Of a DNA stretch of 64,000 nucleotides, positions 27,001-34,505 are shown piece after piece; positions within the stretch are counted from its first letter, which is position 1, and each line of letters begins with the position of its first letter. The position numbers and the translations under genes are program-made. The DNA comes from Amycolatopsis sp. FBCC-B4732 (GTDB taxonomy: Bacteria; Actinomycetota; Actinomycetes; Mycobacteriales; Pseudonocardiaceae), in assembly GCF_023008405.1 (NCBI RefSeq), contig NZ_CP095376.1, positions 6,552,501 through 6,616,500 of the forward strand, given 5' to 3'. The notes under the pieces were generated by a model. It ran no database searches, was not told the DNA's origin, and saw only the letters and a list, made by a program, of their open reading frames with translations.

Positions 27001-27222
27001 GGGGAAGCGATCGTCGCCGCCGACCAGGTCCAGTTCCTCAGCTCCGTAGTGCGGAACTTGCCGAAAGTCACCTTGACGCGGATCGATGACGAGTCACCGA
27101 CGATCCTCACCGATTGCGGAGTCACCTCGGTACCCAGCACCTTGGCGGAACGGACCTGCGTGGCGACGCTGGCGGGAGTCACCGACTTCCGGATGTCCAC
27201 GACAGCGGTCAAGGAAGAGTGA
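24022..27222 (+). CDS. Membrane-anchored NACHT-domain NTPase
   Basis: This 1066-residue STAND-type NTPase has two N-terminal membrane helices (residues ~11-31 and 43-62). It then has a cytosolic NACHT domain with Walker A GEPGSGKT at 165-172, Walker B LLPVLDGLDEL at ~236-246, and the sensor-like TCRSAEY at ~271-277. Several membrane helices follow between ~440 and 700, then YQFWHVRLQERLVAVPH, another helix, and a C-terminal ~280-residue soluble part without a known fold. NACHT proteins in bacteria often act as oligomerising sensors, some in phage defence. No effector nuclease or protease domain is seen. It overlaps the convergent hydratase gene by 14 bases. Confidence 0.85.
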   Translation: MPVSPRRRRVLFRLTVAAAVAITGVVAFVLLTNSLENNDAYSSIAGILLSLVTTFVTLALVLRRPEPPLQVDAAASDLVDRLRTQWDQEIRHRRERFGDARTIPLTWAEAPALTADPASVFGSATPVGEVRLKLSGRLDDNPDKAGKQLAEAFEEITSKRLVVLGEPGSGKTFLGITLTTGLLRAWTPGKPVPVFLSLSSWDPVTEPLDSWLVQELSTHYGGEERTPRALLAHPRLLPVLDGLDELPEHLRRSAIGRINDLLVGDQPLILTCRSAEYTDEITGGAPKLLRAPVVEIRPVSRADIEAQLDQDPAWKAAVNHVRQAKTSPFVTALGTPLMLSLFKSAYAGRDPAELFDQTRFDTRHAVEDHLIDTMIKTAYTEEATNSRRHRWTADEAWQWLSYLANYLHKHGERDLNWWQLASRTLSPWAAVAVGLPVGFAAVVVTEVLDDTVLDFWSTRGLVEEILSSPSLPGTIFGSVVAALWLAGARQTTVRRGRVPERDRRRPGLAALTGAALVFLPGFLLWLTWTNTRTASDTTESTALLGALLALSLVASAAVGWPELPTRKLRRSAPPDPTALFRRERRSALLSAGATALIVATSAVLTTTIAAALGGHLGQRIALLLSQPAIVRLHLPPVETHVPWTLGWNGLPSLIVISVLLGALFALGILTIRAWPRFAVARLRLAVRGELPWQLMEFLADARDRGLLRVAGSSYQFWHVRLQERLVAVPHQPEPTNSRRWNHLPALMTVVLAASAVLAIVSVEPNDCRHVGIGQVDDRAQRVVIGDISGCYITLTAEDWTDLDVGPADRDALTELKTAKSGSVQTVMVVGELDRVQAPEWSQILAGLSKANEADDNELIVRLVQKDIGDLRAVDANRLTFEYFRSGSAGAPRLTVLDLDGGKSELNDYGSQAIIANTDLDFRALTDAYREALVAYAITYASAGSTPPVIADGLDDQECATIGRFRATDRVFTFDLRRIAPTVQLLNRLSQCGGGEAIVAADQVQFLSSVVRNLPKVTLTRIDDESPTILTDCGVTSVPSTLAERTCVATLAGVTDFRMSTTAVKEE

Positions 27223-27976
27223 ACCGCACTTCGACGCTGCCCAGCTCGCCGAAGTCCGCCAGCACCCACCCGCCCGCGCGGATGGGGCACGGCGGGGTCG
27301 CCGTTCCCGTCGTCACGATGTCGCCGGGGCGCAACGCGAGGCCGTGGCGAGGGAGCTCCATCGCCAGCCAGTGCAACGCCAGCCTCGGGTCGCCCAGGAC
27401 CAGGCTTCCGCTGCCGCGCGAAAACTCTTCGCCGTTCGCGTGCAGGACCACCGGGCGGCGGGGGAGGTCGAGGTCGCGCCAGCCCGGGACCGGGCGGCCC
27501 TCGACGAAGCGGCCCGCGCACGCCATGTCCGCCAGCAGCTGCGGGCCGCCCGCGTGCTGGTGGTCGGTGTAGCGGCTGTCCGGGAGCTCCACCGCCAGGA
27601 ACATCGTGTCGACCGCGTCGAGCACGCCGGTCAGGGACGGCGACAGGCCCGGGTCGGCCTTCAGGCGGAACGCGAACTCGGGTTCGGCGACGCCCATCGT
27701 CATCGTGTCGGCCGGGACCGCCTCGCCCTCGGTGTGCTGGAAGCGCGCGAACATCGCGCCCGGCAGCGGGCCGGGGACGTCCAGGTACTGCCGGGCGTAC
27801 ACCGTGGTCGCGGCGATTTTCCAGCCCGACACCGGACCGGCCAGCTCGGCGAGCGCCGCCTGGGCCGCCATGCCCTCCGCGGCGTCGCACGGGCGGGCGT
27901 CGGGCGGCAGCCCGTCCAGGCGCTCGCCGGTCTGCCACGCGTCCCAGATCAGCTCCGCCGCCCGCTCTCGGTTCAC
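27209..27976 (-). CDS. 2-keto-4-pentenoate hydratase / FAH-family protein
   Basis: This 255-residue protein of the fumarylacetoacetate hydrolase superfamily contains GWKIAATT and the metal-binding AEPEFAFRLK (Glu-x-Glu pair), with RPGDIVTTGTATPP near the end. These fit hydratases that add water to 2-hydroxypenta-2,4-dienoate-like acids in aromatic meta-cleavage. The GTG start overlaps the stop of the F420-type gene (GTGA), so it is the last gene of a three-gene operon. Confidence 0.85.
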   Translation of the reverse strand: MNRERAAELIWDAWQTGERLDGLPPDARPCDAAEGMAAQAALAELAGPVSGWKIAATTVYARQYLDVPGPLPGAMFARFQHTEGEAVPADTMTMGVAEPEFAFRLKADPGLSPSLTGVLDAVDTMFLAVELPDSRYTDHQHAGGPQLLADMACAGRFVEGRPVPGWRDLDLPRRPVVLHANGEEFSRGSGSLVLGDPRLALHWLAMELPRHGLALRPGDIVTTGTATPPCPIRAGGWVLADFGELGSVEVRFTLP

Positions 27977-28419
27977 GCTCTTGATCTTGCCAAGCGGAAC
28001 ACCGGGTGTCGATCGGCTTCCGCCGCGAAGACGTCCGCCGGGTCGCTGAGCTTCGCGTCGAAGAACGGCGCCGTCACCGGGATCTTGCGGACGTAGGTGC
28101 GCAGCACCGGGCCGGCCGTGGCGGCACCGGCCTCCTCGACCTCCCACGTTTCGCGCCTGCGGCCGCGCCGGAGCCGGGCGGCCGGGTCGGCGCGCAGGTT
28201 GTGCACCCAGCCGACCTGGCCGTACGGCGAGACGAGCCAGCGCTCGCCGTCGACCTCGAGGACGTTGACCGGAGTGGTCCGGTCCACGCCGGTGCGGCGC
28301 CCGCGCGTGGTGAGCAGGAACCCGGTGCCGCCGGTGACCGGGATCCCGAGCGCCAGCAACGCCGTCACGACGACGTTCGCGGCCTTCCGCGTCACGCCCA
28401 GCCGGTACTTCCTCGCCAT
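27973..28419 (-). CDS. Nitroreductase-family deazaflavin(F420)-dependent oxidoreductase
   Basis: This 148-residue protein of the Ddn/FDOR-A type contains TTRGRRTGVDRTTPVNVLEV and WLVSPYGQVGWVHNLRADPAA, which match the F420-binding split barrel of this family. It probably reduces an enone or quinone with F420H2. The ATG shares one base with the stop of the acyl-CoA dehydrogenase, and its own stop overlaps the hydratase start. Confidence 0.85.
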   Translation of the reverse strand: MARKYRLGVTRKAANVVVTALLALGIPVTGGTGFLLTTRGRRTGVDRTTPVNVLEVDGERWLVSPYGQVGWVHNLRADPAARLRRGRRRETWEVEEAGAATAGPVLRTYVRKIPVTAPFFDAKLSDPADVFAAEADRHPVFRLARSRA

Positions 28420-30125
28420 CACGGGGTCATAGCGTAGACCCCGGAGAGCTCCCGCACGCGGGCCCAGACGTTCTCGAACCGCGCGGTGTCCACCACCGGC
28501 TTCCGCACCGCGGCCAGGGCGATCGCCTGCTGGGCTCCGGTCGAGCTCGCCTTGCCGTTGAGGTCCACCGCCGCGGCGCTGAAGTCCTGCACCAGCACCG
28601 CGAAGATCTGGTCGGCGACCTCGTCGTCGAGCCCGGTGATCCGGGCCTGCTCCAGGACCAGCTGGCCGTACACGATCAGCGTGAACAGCTCGGTCAGCGC
28701 GAGCCCGAAGTCGAGGTCGGCCTGCTGCGCCTCGTCCGGCGCCGCCTCGGTGAGCAGCTTGACCAGGTACCCGGCCTGCTCGGTGAACAGCGCGACGTTC
28801 GGGATGTGCGCGGCTTCGGCGTACGCGGTCTTCCAGTCGTGGAAGCGCACCTTCGACAGGCCGCGCGCCGGGCCCTGGCGGAAGAGGAACTCGTCGTCCG
28901 CGGCGTCGGTGCGGGTGCCGACCGGCGCGTACTCCTGCGGGGCGAACAGGTACGCGGGCATGAACTTCGCGATCAGGGCGAGGTTGACGGCGACCGTGCC
29001 TTCGAGCTTCGGGAGCCCGTCGATGTCGTTCTTGGACATCGCCAGGTAGGTGTCGGCTTCGAAGCCCTTGGCCGCCACGACGTCGGCGACCAGGCCGATC
29101 ACCTTCTGCGCCTCGGTCGTCACCTTCATCTTGGTGATCGGGTTGAAGAGCAGGTAGCGGCGGTCGTCCGGGTTCGCGCTGCGGAAGTAGTCGACGGCGC
29201 GGTCGGAGAACAGCTTCATCGCGGTCAGCCGCGCGTACGCCTCGACGAATTCGCGGCGCACGTGCGGGAAGTCGGTGACCGGATTGCCGTAGAGGACGCG
29301 GTTGTGCGCGTGCGTGATGGCCTCGTACAGCGAGTGCGTCGCCATGCCGATGCCGCCGAAGCAGAGGTTGAACTTGCCGATGTTGACCGTGTTCAGCGCG
29401 GCGCTGAACGCTTCGGCGCCGACGTGCAGGATGTCCTCGGCGCGCACCGGGTAGTCCTCGAGCCGGAACTCGGCGACGTACATCTGCGACGGCACCACGT
29501 TCTTGACCACGTGGTAGTTCGGGTGCTCGGAGTCGGCGTAGAAGAAGACGTACTGGTCCGGGCCCTCGACACCGTCGATGCGGCCGAAGACCGACACCGT
29601 GCGCGCGCAGTTGCCGTTGCCGATGTAGTACTTCGAGCCGGTCGCGCGGTAGCCGTCGCCGTCCTCGGTCAGCACCAGGTCCGACGAGTAGATGTCGGCG
29701 CCGTGGTCCTTTTCGGACAGTCCGAACGCGCCGACTCCCCCGGCGTCCAGCGCGTCCGCCGCGCGCTTGCGGGCGACGTCGTTGCCGCTCTGCCACACCG
29801 GGCCGAGGCCGAGGATCGTGACCTGCCACGGGTACCAGTAGTTCAACCCGTAGAACCCCAGGATTTCCGAGAGCGCGGCGACGCGGGCGGTGTCCCAGCG
29901 CTTGTCCGGGTTGCCGCCGGCGTTCGCGGCGGGGGTCAGGAAGGTCGAGAACAGGCCTTCCTTGCCCGCGAACTCGAGGAAGTCCGCGTAGAAGGTGCGG
30001 CTGTGGTAGTCCTCGGTCAGCTTCGCCTTGCCGCGCTGTTCGAACCAGTCGATGGTGGCGCGCAGCAGGCGCCGGGTCTCGGCGTCGAAGTGCGCCGGGT
30101 CGTACTCGCGCGGGTTCAGCAGCAT
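28419..30125 (-). CDS. Acyl-CoA dehydrogenase
   Basis: This 568-residue FAD-dependent dehydrogenase begins MLLNPREYDPAHFD behind a strong AGGAGG. The central domain shows GAFGLSEKDHGADIYSSDL and YRATGSKYYIGNGN, typical of acyl-CoA dehydrogenases, and the helical C-terminal domain follows. It removes hydrogens at C2-C3 of an acyl-CoA. It leads an operon with an F420-type reductase and a hydratase; a TTACC/GGTAA palindrome stands 16 bases upstream. Confidence 0.93.
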   Translation of the reverse strand: MLLNPREYDPAHFDAETRRLLRATIDWFEQRGKAKLTEDYHSRTFYADFLEFAGKEGLFSTFLTPAANAGGNPDKRWDTARVAALSEILGFYGLNYWYPWQVTILGLGPVWQSGNDVARKRAADALDAGGVGAFGLSEKDHGADIYSSDLVLTEDGDGYRATGSKYYIGNGNCARTVSVFGRIDGVEGPDQYVFFYADSEHPNYHVVKNVVPSQMYVAEFRLEDYPVRAEDILHVGAEAFSAALNTVNIGKFNLCFGGIGMATHSLYEAITHAHNRVLYGNPVTDFPHVRREFVEAYARLTAMKLFSDRAVDYFRSANPDDRRYLLFNPITKMKVTTEAQKVIGLVADVVAAKGFEADTYLAMSKNDIDGLPKLEGTVAVNLALIAKFMPAYLFAPQEYAPVGTRTDAADDEFLFRQGPARGLSKVRFHDWKTAYAEAAHIPNVALFTEQAGYLVKLLTEAAPDEAQQADLDFGLALTELFTLIVYGQLVLEQARITGLDDEVADQIFAVLVQDFSAAAVDLNGKASSTGAQQAIALAAVRKPVVDTARFENVWARVRELSGVYAMTP

Positions 30126-30140
30126 GGGGGTCCTCCTCGA

Positions 30141-30154
30141 TTACCGACCGGTAA
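30141..30154. promoter_or_regulatory. Operator-like palindrome upstream of the acyl-CoA dehydrogenase
   Basis: TTACCGACCGGTAA has 5-base arms TTACC and GGTAA around GACC. It lies between the ribosome site and promoter of the leftward operon, a common place for TetR-type operators of fatty-acid genes. No regulator gene adjoins it. Confidence 0.5.
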
Positions 30155-30212
30155 CTTAGCAAGGCGGCGCGAGTGCGGGCAATCTCACTGGGGGTACGTC
30201 ACCCTTCCCCGC

Positions 30213-30218
30213 TATACT
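30213..30218 (+). promoter_or_regulatory. Possible -10 box of the DEAD-box helicase gene
   Basis: TATACT in the 234-base gap is a good -10 match. A convincing -35 is not obvious. It would give a leader of about 135 bases, which is plausible because DEAD-box and cold-shock genes often have long regulated leaders. Nothing else is recognised in the gap apart from the palindrome at 30141. Confidence 0.4.
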
Positions 30219-30359
30219 GATCATGCGGGCCGCTCAGTTCTGCCTCGGCCCGCTGCTGTTGTCGACTACCACGCGCCGCGGCCGCACGCCGGTCTGCGCC
30301 GGGCAGGACAACCCTTCTCATGTTACGGAGACCAGGGCACCCGCGTGCCCGCACGACTT

Positions 30360-31928
30360 ATGAGTACTTTCGCTGAACTCGGCCTGCCCACCCCGCTCGT
30401 GGCGGCGCTGGCCTCCCAGGGCGTCACCGAGCCCTTCCCCATCCAGGCGGCGACTCTGCCGCACACCCTCGCCGGCCGGGACGTCCTCGGCCGCGGCCGC
30501 ACCGGCTCCGGCAAGACGTACGGCTTCGTGCTGCCCGTGCTCACCCGCCTCGCCGCGGGCCCGACGCGGCGCAAGCCCGGGCGCCCCCGCGCGCTGATCC
30601 TCGCGCCGACGCGCGAGCTCGCGACGCAGATCGAGGCGTCGATCCTGCCGCTGGCCAAGCCGCTGGGCCTCCGGACCACCACGATCTTCGGCGGCGTGAG
30701 CGCGAACCCGCAGATCACGAAGCTGCGTGACGGCGTCGACATCGTCGTCGCCTGCCCCGGCCGGCTCGCCGACCACATGCGCTCCGGGCACGTGAAGCTC
30801 GACGCGATCGAGATCACCGTGCTGGACGAGGCCGACCACATGGCCGACCTGGGCTTCCTGCCCGAGGTGCGGCGGATCATGGACCAGACGCCCTCGCGCG
30901 GGCAGCGGATGCTGTTCTCCGCGACGCTGGACAACGGCGTCGACGTGCTGGTCAAGCGCTTCATGAACGACCCGATCACGCACAGCGTCGACTCGGCGCA
31001 GTCGCCGGTGTCGACGATGGAGCACCACGTCCTGCACCTCGAGGAGACCCACCGGCTGCCGGTGCTGGTCGACCTGACCGCGGCGCCGGGCCGCACGCTG
31101 GTGTTCACCCGGACGAAGAGCCGCGCGAAGGCGCTGACGCGCAAGCTCGTGGCTTCGGGCGTGCCGGCGGTCGAACTGCACGGCAACCTGGGCCAGAACG
31201 CGCGGACGCGCAACCTCGAGGCGTTCTCCTCGGGCACGGCGAAGACGCTGGTCGCGACCGACATCGCGGCCCGCGGCATCCACGTCGACGACGTCCGGCT
31301 GGTCATCCACGCCGACCCGCCGGTCGAGCACAAGGCGTACCTGCACCGCTCGGGCCGCACGGCGCGCGCGGGTGCGTCGGGCACGGTGGTCACGCTGATG
31401 ACCGACGCGCAGGTCCGCGACGTGCGCGACCTCACGCGCAAGGCGGGCATCAAGCCGACGACGACCCAGCTCGGACCGGGCCACCCGCTGCTGGCGGAGC
31501 TGGCCCCGGGCGAGCGGACGTTCTCGAAGGCCCCCGCGGTCGACAACCGCCCGAAGAAGGTGACGGCGTCCGGCGCGGCGCCGGGTACCGGTTCCGGACG
31601 CGGGCGTCGCGGCGGAGCGCCGAAGGAGAACCGCGGCGGCCAGCAGGCCCGCGTGCGGCGTGAAGACCAGCCCGGTTCGGGCCGCTCCGGCGGCGATTCG
31701 CGCCGGTCGGGTGGCACTTCGGGCGGCTCGCGCCGCTCGGGTGCGCCGGCTTCGGGCGGCGCCCGCCGGTCGGACGCCCCCGCTTCGGGCGGTGCCCGGC
31801 GCACGGGTGGCGCGGCCACGTCCGGCGGCTCCCGTCGCGCGGGCGCCCCGGCCACGGGCAACCGCACCGGCGGCGCGGCGGCTTTCTCGTCGGGCACCCG
31901 CGCGGGCGCCCGGCGCACCGGCCGCTGA
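30360..31928 (+). CDS. DEAD-box RNA helicase
   Basis: This 522-residue ATP-dependent RNA helicase shows the Q-motif (FPIQAATLPHTLAGRDVLG), motif I GRTGSGKT (~46-53), PTRELA, DEAD as VLDEADHM (~153-160), SAT (LFSATLDN), TDIAARGIHV and HRSGRTARAG. From about residue 395 the chain becomes a low-complexity Arg/Gly/Ser tail with repeated SGGARR and SGGSRR units, likely for RNA binding. I chose the ATG at 30360; GTG at 30345 would add five residues. A long hairpin follows the stop. Confidence 0.95.
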   Translation: MSTFAELGLPTPLVAALASQGVTEPFPIQAATLPHTLAGRDVLGRGRTGSGKTYGFVLPVLTRLAAGPTRRKPGRPRALILAPTRELATQIEASILPLAKPLGLRTTTIFGGVSANPQITKLRDGVDIVVACPGRLADHMRSGHVKLDAIEITVLDEADHMADLGFLPEVRRIMDQTPSRGQRMLFSATLDNGVDVLVKRFMNDPITHSVDSAQSPVSTMEHHVLHLEETHRLPVLVDLTAAPGRTLVFTRTKSRAKALTRKLVASGVPAVELHGNLGQNARTRNLEAFSSGTAKTLVATDIAARGIHVDDVRLVIHADPPVEHKAYLHRSGRTARAGASGTVVTLMTDAQVRDVRDLTRKAGIKPTTTQLGPGHPLLAELAPGERTFSKAPAVDNRPKKVTASGAAPGTGSGRGRRGGAPKENRGGQQARVRREDQPGSGRSGGDSRRSGGTSGGSRRSGAPASGGARRSDAPASGGARRTGGAATSGGSRRAGAPATGNRTGGAAAFSSGTRAGARRTGR

Positions 31929-31938
31929 GCTCAGCGTT

Positions 31939-31987
31939 CGTGAAGGCCCCCTTGCGGAACTCGAAGTTCCGCAAGGGGGCCTTCACG
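31939..31987. terminator. Long perfect hairpin between convergent helicase and desaturase genes
   Basis: Arms of 23 bases (31939-31961 and 31965-31987) enclose a CGA loop; ends CGTGAAGG/CCTTCACG. Both flanking genes end at it, so it could serve both strands. Confidence 0.8.
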
Positions 31988-31991
31988 CATG

Positions 31992-32933
31992 TCAGAGGGC
32001 CGGCAGACCGCGGGCGGCGGCCCGGGCGGCCGCGGCGTCACGACGTTCCTCGAAGCGCGCGGCCTGCGTGTCCAGGGTCTTGATGAACGCGGCGAGCTCT
32101 TCGCGCGCGGTCTCGCCGACCTCGCCGAACCCCTCCCGGTCGAACACCCTCCAGTAGCGCAGCAGCGGCATCACGACGTCGTCGTGGTGGATGCGCAGGT
32201 CGTAGATGCCGGCCTTGGCGATCAGCGCCGCCTTGCGGGCGAAGCTCGGGATGACCGCGCCGGGCATCGCGAAGTCGACGACCTCGTCGGTGATCGCCCG
32301 CATCATGGCGTCCGGCGAGATCTCGAACGCCGCCTTCACCAGGTTCCGGTAGAAGACCATGTGCAGGTTCTCGTCGGTGGAGACACGGGCGAGCAGCTTC
32401 TCGGCCAGCGGGTCCTGGGTGTAGCGGCCGGTGTTGCGGTGCGAAAGGCGCGTCGCGAGCTCCTGGAACGAGACGTAGGCGCAGACGCGCAGCAGCGGCT
32501 TGTCGCCGGTTTCGTAGCCGGCCTGCATGGTCTCCATGCGCATCCGCTCGAGCTCGACCGGGTCGACCGCGCGCGTGACGAGCAGGTAGTCCCGGATGCA
32601 GATGCCGTGCCGGCCCTCCTCGGCCGTCCAGCGGTGCACCCAGGTGCCCCAGGCGCCGTCGCGGCCGAAGGCGCGCTCGATCTCGCGGTGGTAGCTGGGC
32701 AGGTTGTCCTCGGTCAGCAGGTTGACCTCGAGCGCGGTCCGCGCGATCGGCGTGACGCGCGACTGCTCCGGATCCCACGCCTCCCCGCCGAGGTCGGCGA
32801 AGTTCCGCCCCTCACTCCACGGCACGTATTCGTGCGGCATCCATTCCTGCGCTGCGGCGAGGTGGCGGTTGAGGTTCTCCTCGACCGTCCCCTCGAGCTC
32901 GTACATGAGTGCGGTGCTCTCGGGAACGGTCAT
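31992..32933 (-). CDS. Acyl-ACP desaturase (DesA-type)
   Basis: This 313-residue soluble di-iron desaturase of the stearoyl-ACP desaturase/DesA family shows the iron motifs WTAEEGRHGICIRDYL (EExxH) and VSTDENLHMVFYRN (DExxH). It introduces a double bond in an ACP-bound acyl chain, probably supplying unsaturated fatty acids. Two tandem TACGGNNCCGTA palindromes precede it, which points to control by a TetR-type lipid sensor. Confidence 0.93.
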   Translation of the reverse strand: MTVPESTALMYELEGTVEENLNRHLAAAQEWMPHEYVPWSEGRNFADLGGEAWDPEQSRVTPIARTALEVNLLTEDNLPSYHREIERAFGRDGAWGTWVHRWTAEEGRHGICIRDYLLVTRAVDPVELERMRMETMQAGYETGDKPLLRVCAYVSFQELATRLSHRNTGRYTQDPLAEKLLARVSTDENLHMVFYRNLVKAAFEISPDAMMRAITDEVVDFAMPGAVIPSFARKAALIAKAGIYDLRIHHDDVVMPLLRYWRVFDREGFGEVGETAREELAAFIKTLDTQAARFEERRDAAAARAAARGLPAL

Positions 32934-32967
32934 GCGCGCGTCCTTCCGGGGATCGGGGGGCGTGACC

Positions 32968-32994
32968 TACGGAACCGTAACTTACGGAGCCGTA
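32968..32994. promoter_or_regulatory. Tandem TACGGNNCCGTA palindromes before the desaturase gene
   Basis: Two perfect 12-base palindromes (32968-32979 and 32983-32994) start 15 bases apart, 34 bases upstream of the start. This is a clear double operator for a dimeric repressor. Mycobacterial desA genes are controlled by the TetR protein MadR; whether this motif equals the MadR box should be compared. Confidence 0.7.
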
Positions 32995-33039
32995 GGTAAC
33001 GACAACGAACGCGGAACCGGAAGCGTTCCGAGAGCGATG

Positions 33040-33255
33040 TCACCTTCGCCGGCTTTTCACCCACCACCAGGCCCCGGCCCCGGGAACGAGCGCGAGCAGC
33101 CCGGCCGACACCCCGGCGGGCAGCAGCGCGACGGCGGCGCACAGCTCGGCGAGGAGCAGGGCGGCGCCGATGACGACGACCCGCAGGAGGCGGATGGTGT
33201 TGCGGGTCCGCTCGGCCGAGGCGACGACGTGGGTGAAAGCGTCGACCACCTTCAC
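33040..33255 (-). CDS. Small membrane protein
   Basis: This 71-residue protein begins (GTG) MKVVDAFTHVVASAERTRNT, followed by two hydrophobic segments (~24-45 and 48-66) and a basic tail WWWVKSRRR. The start overlaps the stop of the XRE gene (GTGA), so it is the last gene of a three-gene operon. The function is unknown. Confidence 0.6.
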   Translation of the reverse strand: MKVVDAFTHVVASAERTRNTIRLLRVVVIGAALLLAELCAAVALLPAGVSAGLLALVPGAGAWWWVKSRRR

Positions 33256-34145
33256 CGCGCCAGCTCCCGGGCTTTCGAATCGCGAAGGGCGAAGCGGAGG
33301 GCCGGGAGGCGGCTGAAGAGGCGGAGGACGTAGAGCAGCTGAGCTCGGCGAGGGCGGGCCGACTGGGCGAGGTCGTCGAGCTCGCTGAGGTACTCGTCGA
33401 AGTAGCGCTCGCGCTCGACGGCGGGGACGGCCCGCGACGCCCATTCGGCGGCTCGCTGGGACGCGCGAGCCACCGGCCGCCGAGGCACCACGGCCGGAGG
33501 GCCGTCCGGCTCGGGTGTGGCGGCAGTCGACCGCGCTTCCGCCAGCGCTCGGCAAAACGCCTCGAGCTCGATGACCGCTTCGACGAGCCGCGCCTTCACC
33601 GGCGCAGCGGCTCCGGCTTCCAGCAGTTCATCGGCCCAGACAAGCTCCGCCTCGGCCGCCGAGCGGCAGAATTCGCCTCCGTACTGCTGCTCCAAGGTCC
33701 GGAAAGCGCGCGTCGCGGCCTCGACTTGGCGCACTTCGACCATCCCGATCCGCTCGGGCACCGGCCGACGCCACGGGGAGGTGCCCGGCTCCGATCCGAA
33801 GACCGCCGCGCCCATGGTCACCTGGTAGGCGTGCGCGAGAAACTTTCGCCGCTTCGCCGCTTCTTCTTCGTCGACCGGTGCCACCGTGGTTTCGTCGTAG
33901 GCGAGGCCCAGGTAGCCGCGCGGAACGCCGAGACCGTCGGCGATGCGCTCGAGCACGTCGTAGGCCCAGACGCCGCGTCCTTTGACGATCTCCGCCACCT
34001 CGGACTGCCGGTGGCCGGTCATCGCGGCGATCCGGCGCTGCGGGACACCGGACTCCCGCAGCAGGCGGAAGACCTTGCCGATGTCGCGCACCGCGAGCGC
34101 GGCTCGCATCTCGCGCCTTTCCCACATGTCCGCGGGAACGTTCAC
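33252..34145 (-). CDS. XRE-family helix-turn-helix protein
   Basis: This 297-residue protein has an N-terminal XRE helix-turn-helix (~20-65: VPQRRIAAMTGHRQSEVAEI) and a long helical remainder. There is a region ~225-290 with YFDEYLSELDDLAQ and a basic LLYVLRLFSRLPALRF that could contact membranes or partners. Similar actinobacterial XRE proteins carry TPR-like effector regions. It overlaps PadR upstream (ATGA) and the small membrane protein downstream. Confidence 0.75.
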   Translation of the reverse strand: MNVPADMWERREMRAALAVRDIGKVFRLLRESGVPQRRIAAMTGHRQSEVAEIVKGRGVWAYDVLERIADGLGVPRGYLGLAYDETTVAPVDEEEAAKRRKFLAHAYQVTMGAAVFGSEPGTSPWRRPVPERIGMVEVRQVEAATRAFRTLEQQYGGEFCRSAAEAELVWADELLEAGAAAPVKARLVEAVIELEAFCRALAEARSTAATPEPDGPPAVVPRRPVARASQRAAEWASRAVPAVERERYFDEYLSELDDLAQSARPRRAQLLYVLRLFSRLPALRFALRDSKARELAR

Positions 34146-34483
34146 GAGGTTTCCCCCGCCCGCCCCGGACGCAGCCGGCCCAGTGCCTTGGCCGCCGGGG
34201 CCGCCCGGTGCAGGGCGGCCCGGACCGTGGCGAGGTTGTTCGGGTCGAGGCGGTAGTACCGCCGCCGTGGCCGGCCCTCTTCGCGGGCGTCGATCTCCTC
34301 CCAGCGGCTGGTCAGCCAGCCCGCCTTCTCCAGGCGGGCCAGGATCGGGTGGATCGTGCCGCTGGGGAGGCCGGCCGCCTCGCAGAGCTGGAGGCCGTAC
34401 ATCTCGCGGTCCGGGTCGTCGATCAGGACGTGCAGGACGAGCTGCGTGGGCAGCGTCATGCGTGGTCCGCGGTCACCAGCCAT
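34142..34483 (-). CDS. PadR-family transcriptional regulator
   Basis: This 113-residue winged-helix regulator has MYGLQLCEAAGLPSGTIHPI followed by LARLEKAGWLTSRWEE and the wing GRPRRRYYRLDP, the PadR pattern. It is the first gene of the PadR-XRE-membrane protein operon. An imperfect repeat CTAGaactctacCTAG just before the start (34484-34501) may be its operator. Confidence 0.88.
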   Translation of the reverse strand: MAGDRGPRMTLPTQLVLHVLIDDPDREMYGLQLCEAAGLPSGTIHPILARLEKAGWLTSRWEEIDAREEGRPRRRYYRLDPNNLATVRAALHRAAPAAKALGRLRPGRAGETS

Positions 34484-34505
34484 GCTAGAACTCTACCTAG
34501 GGGTC

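Noticed and set aside
28806..30359. Upstream extension of the DEAD-box helicase frame
   Set aside because: It is antisense to the acyl-CoA dehydrogenase; the helicase Q-motif begins just after the ATG at 30360.
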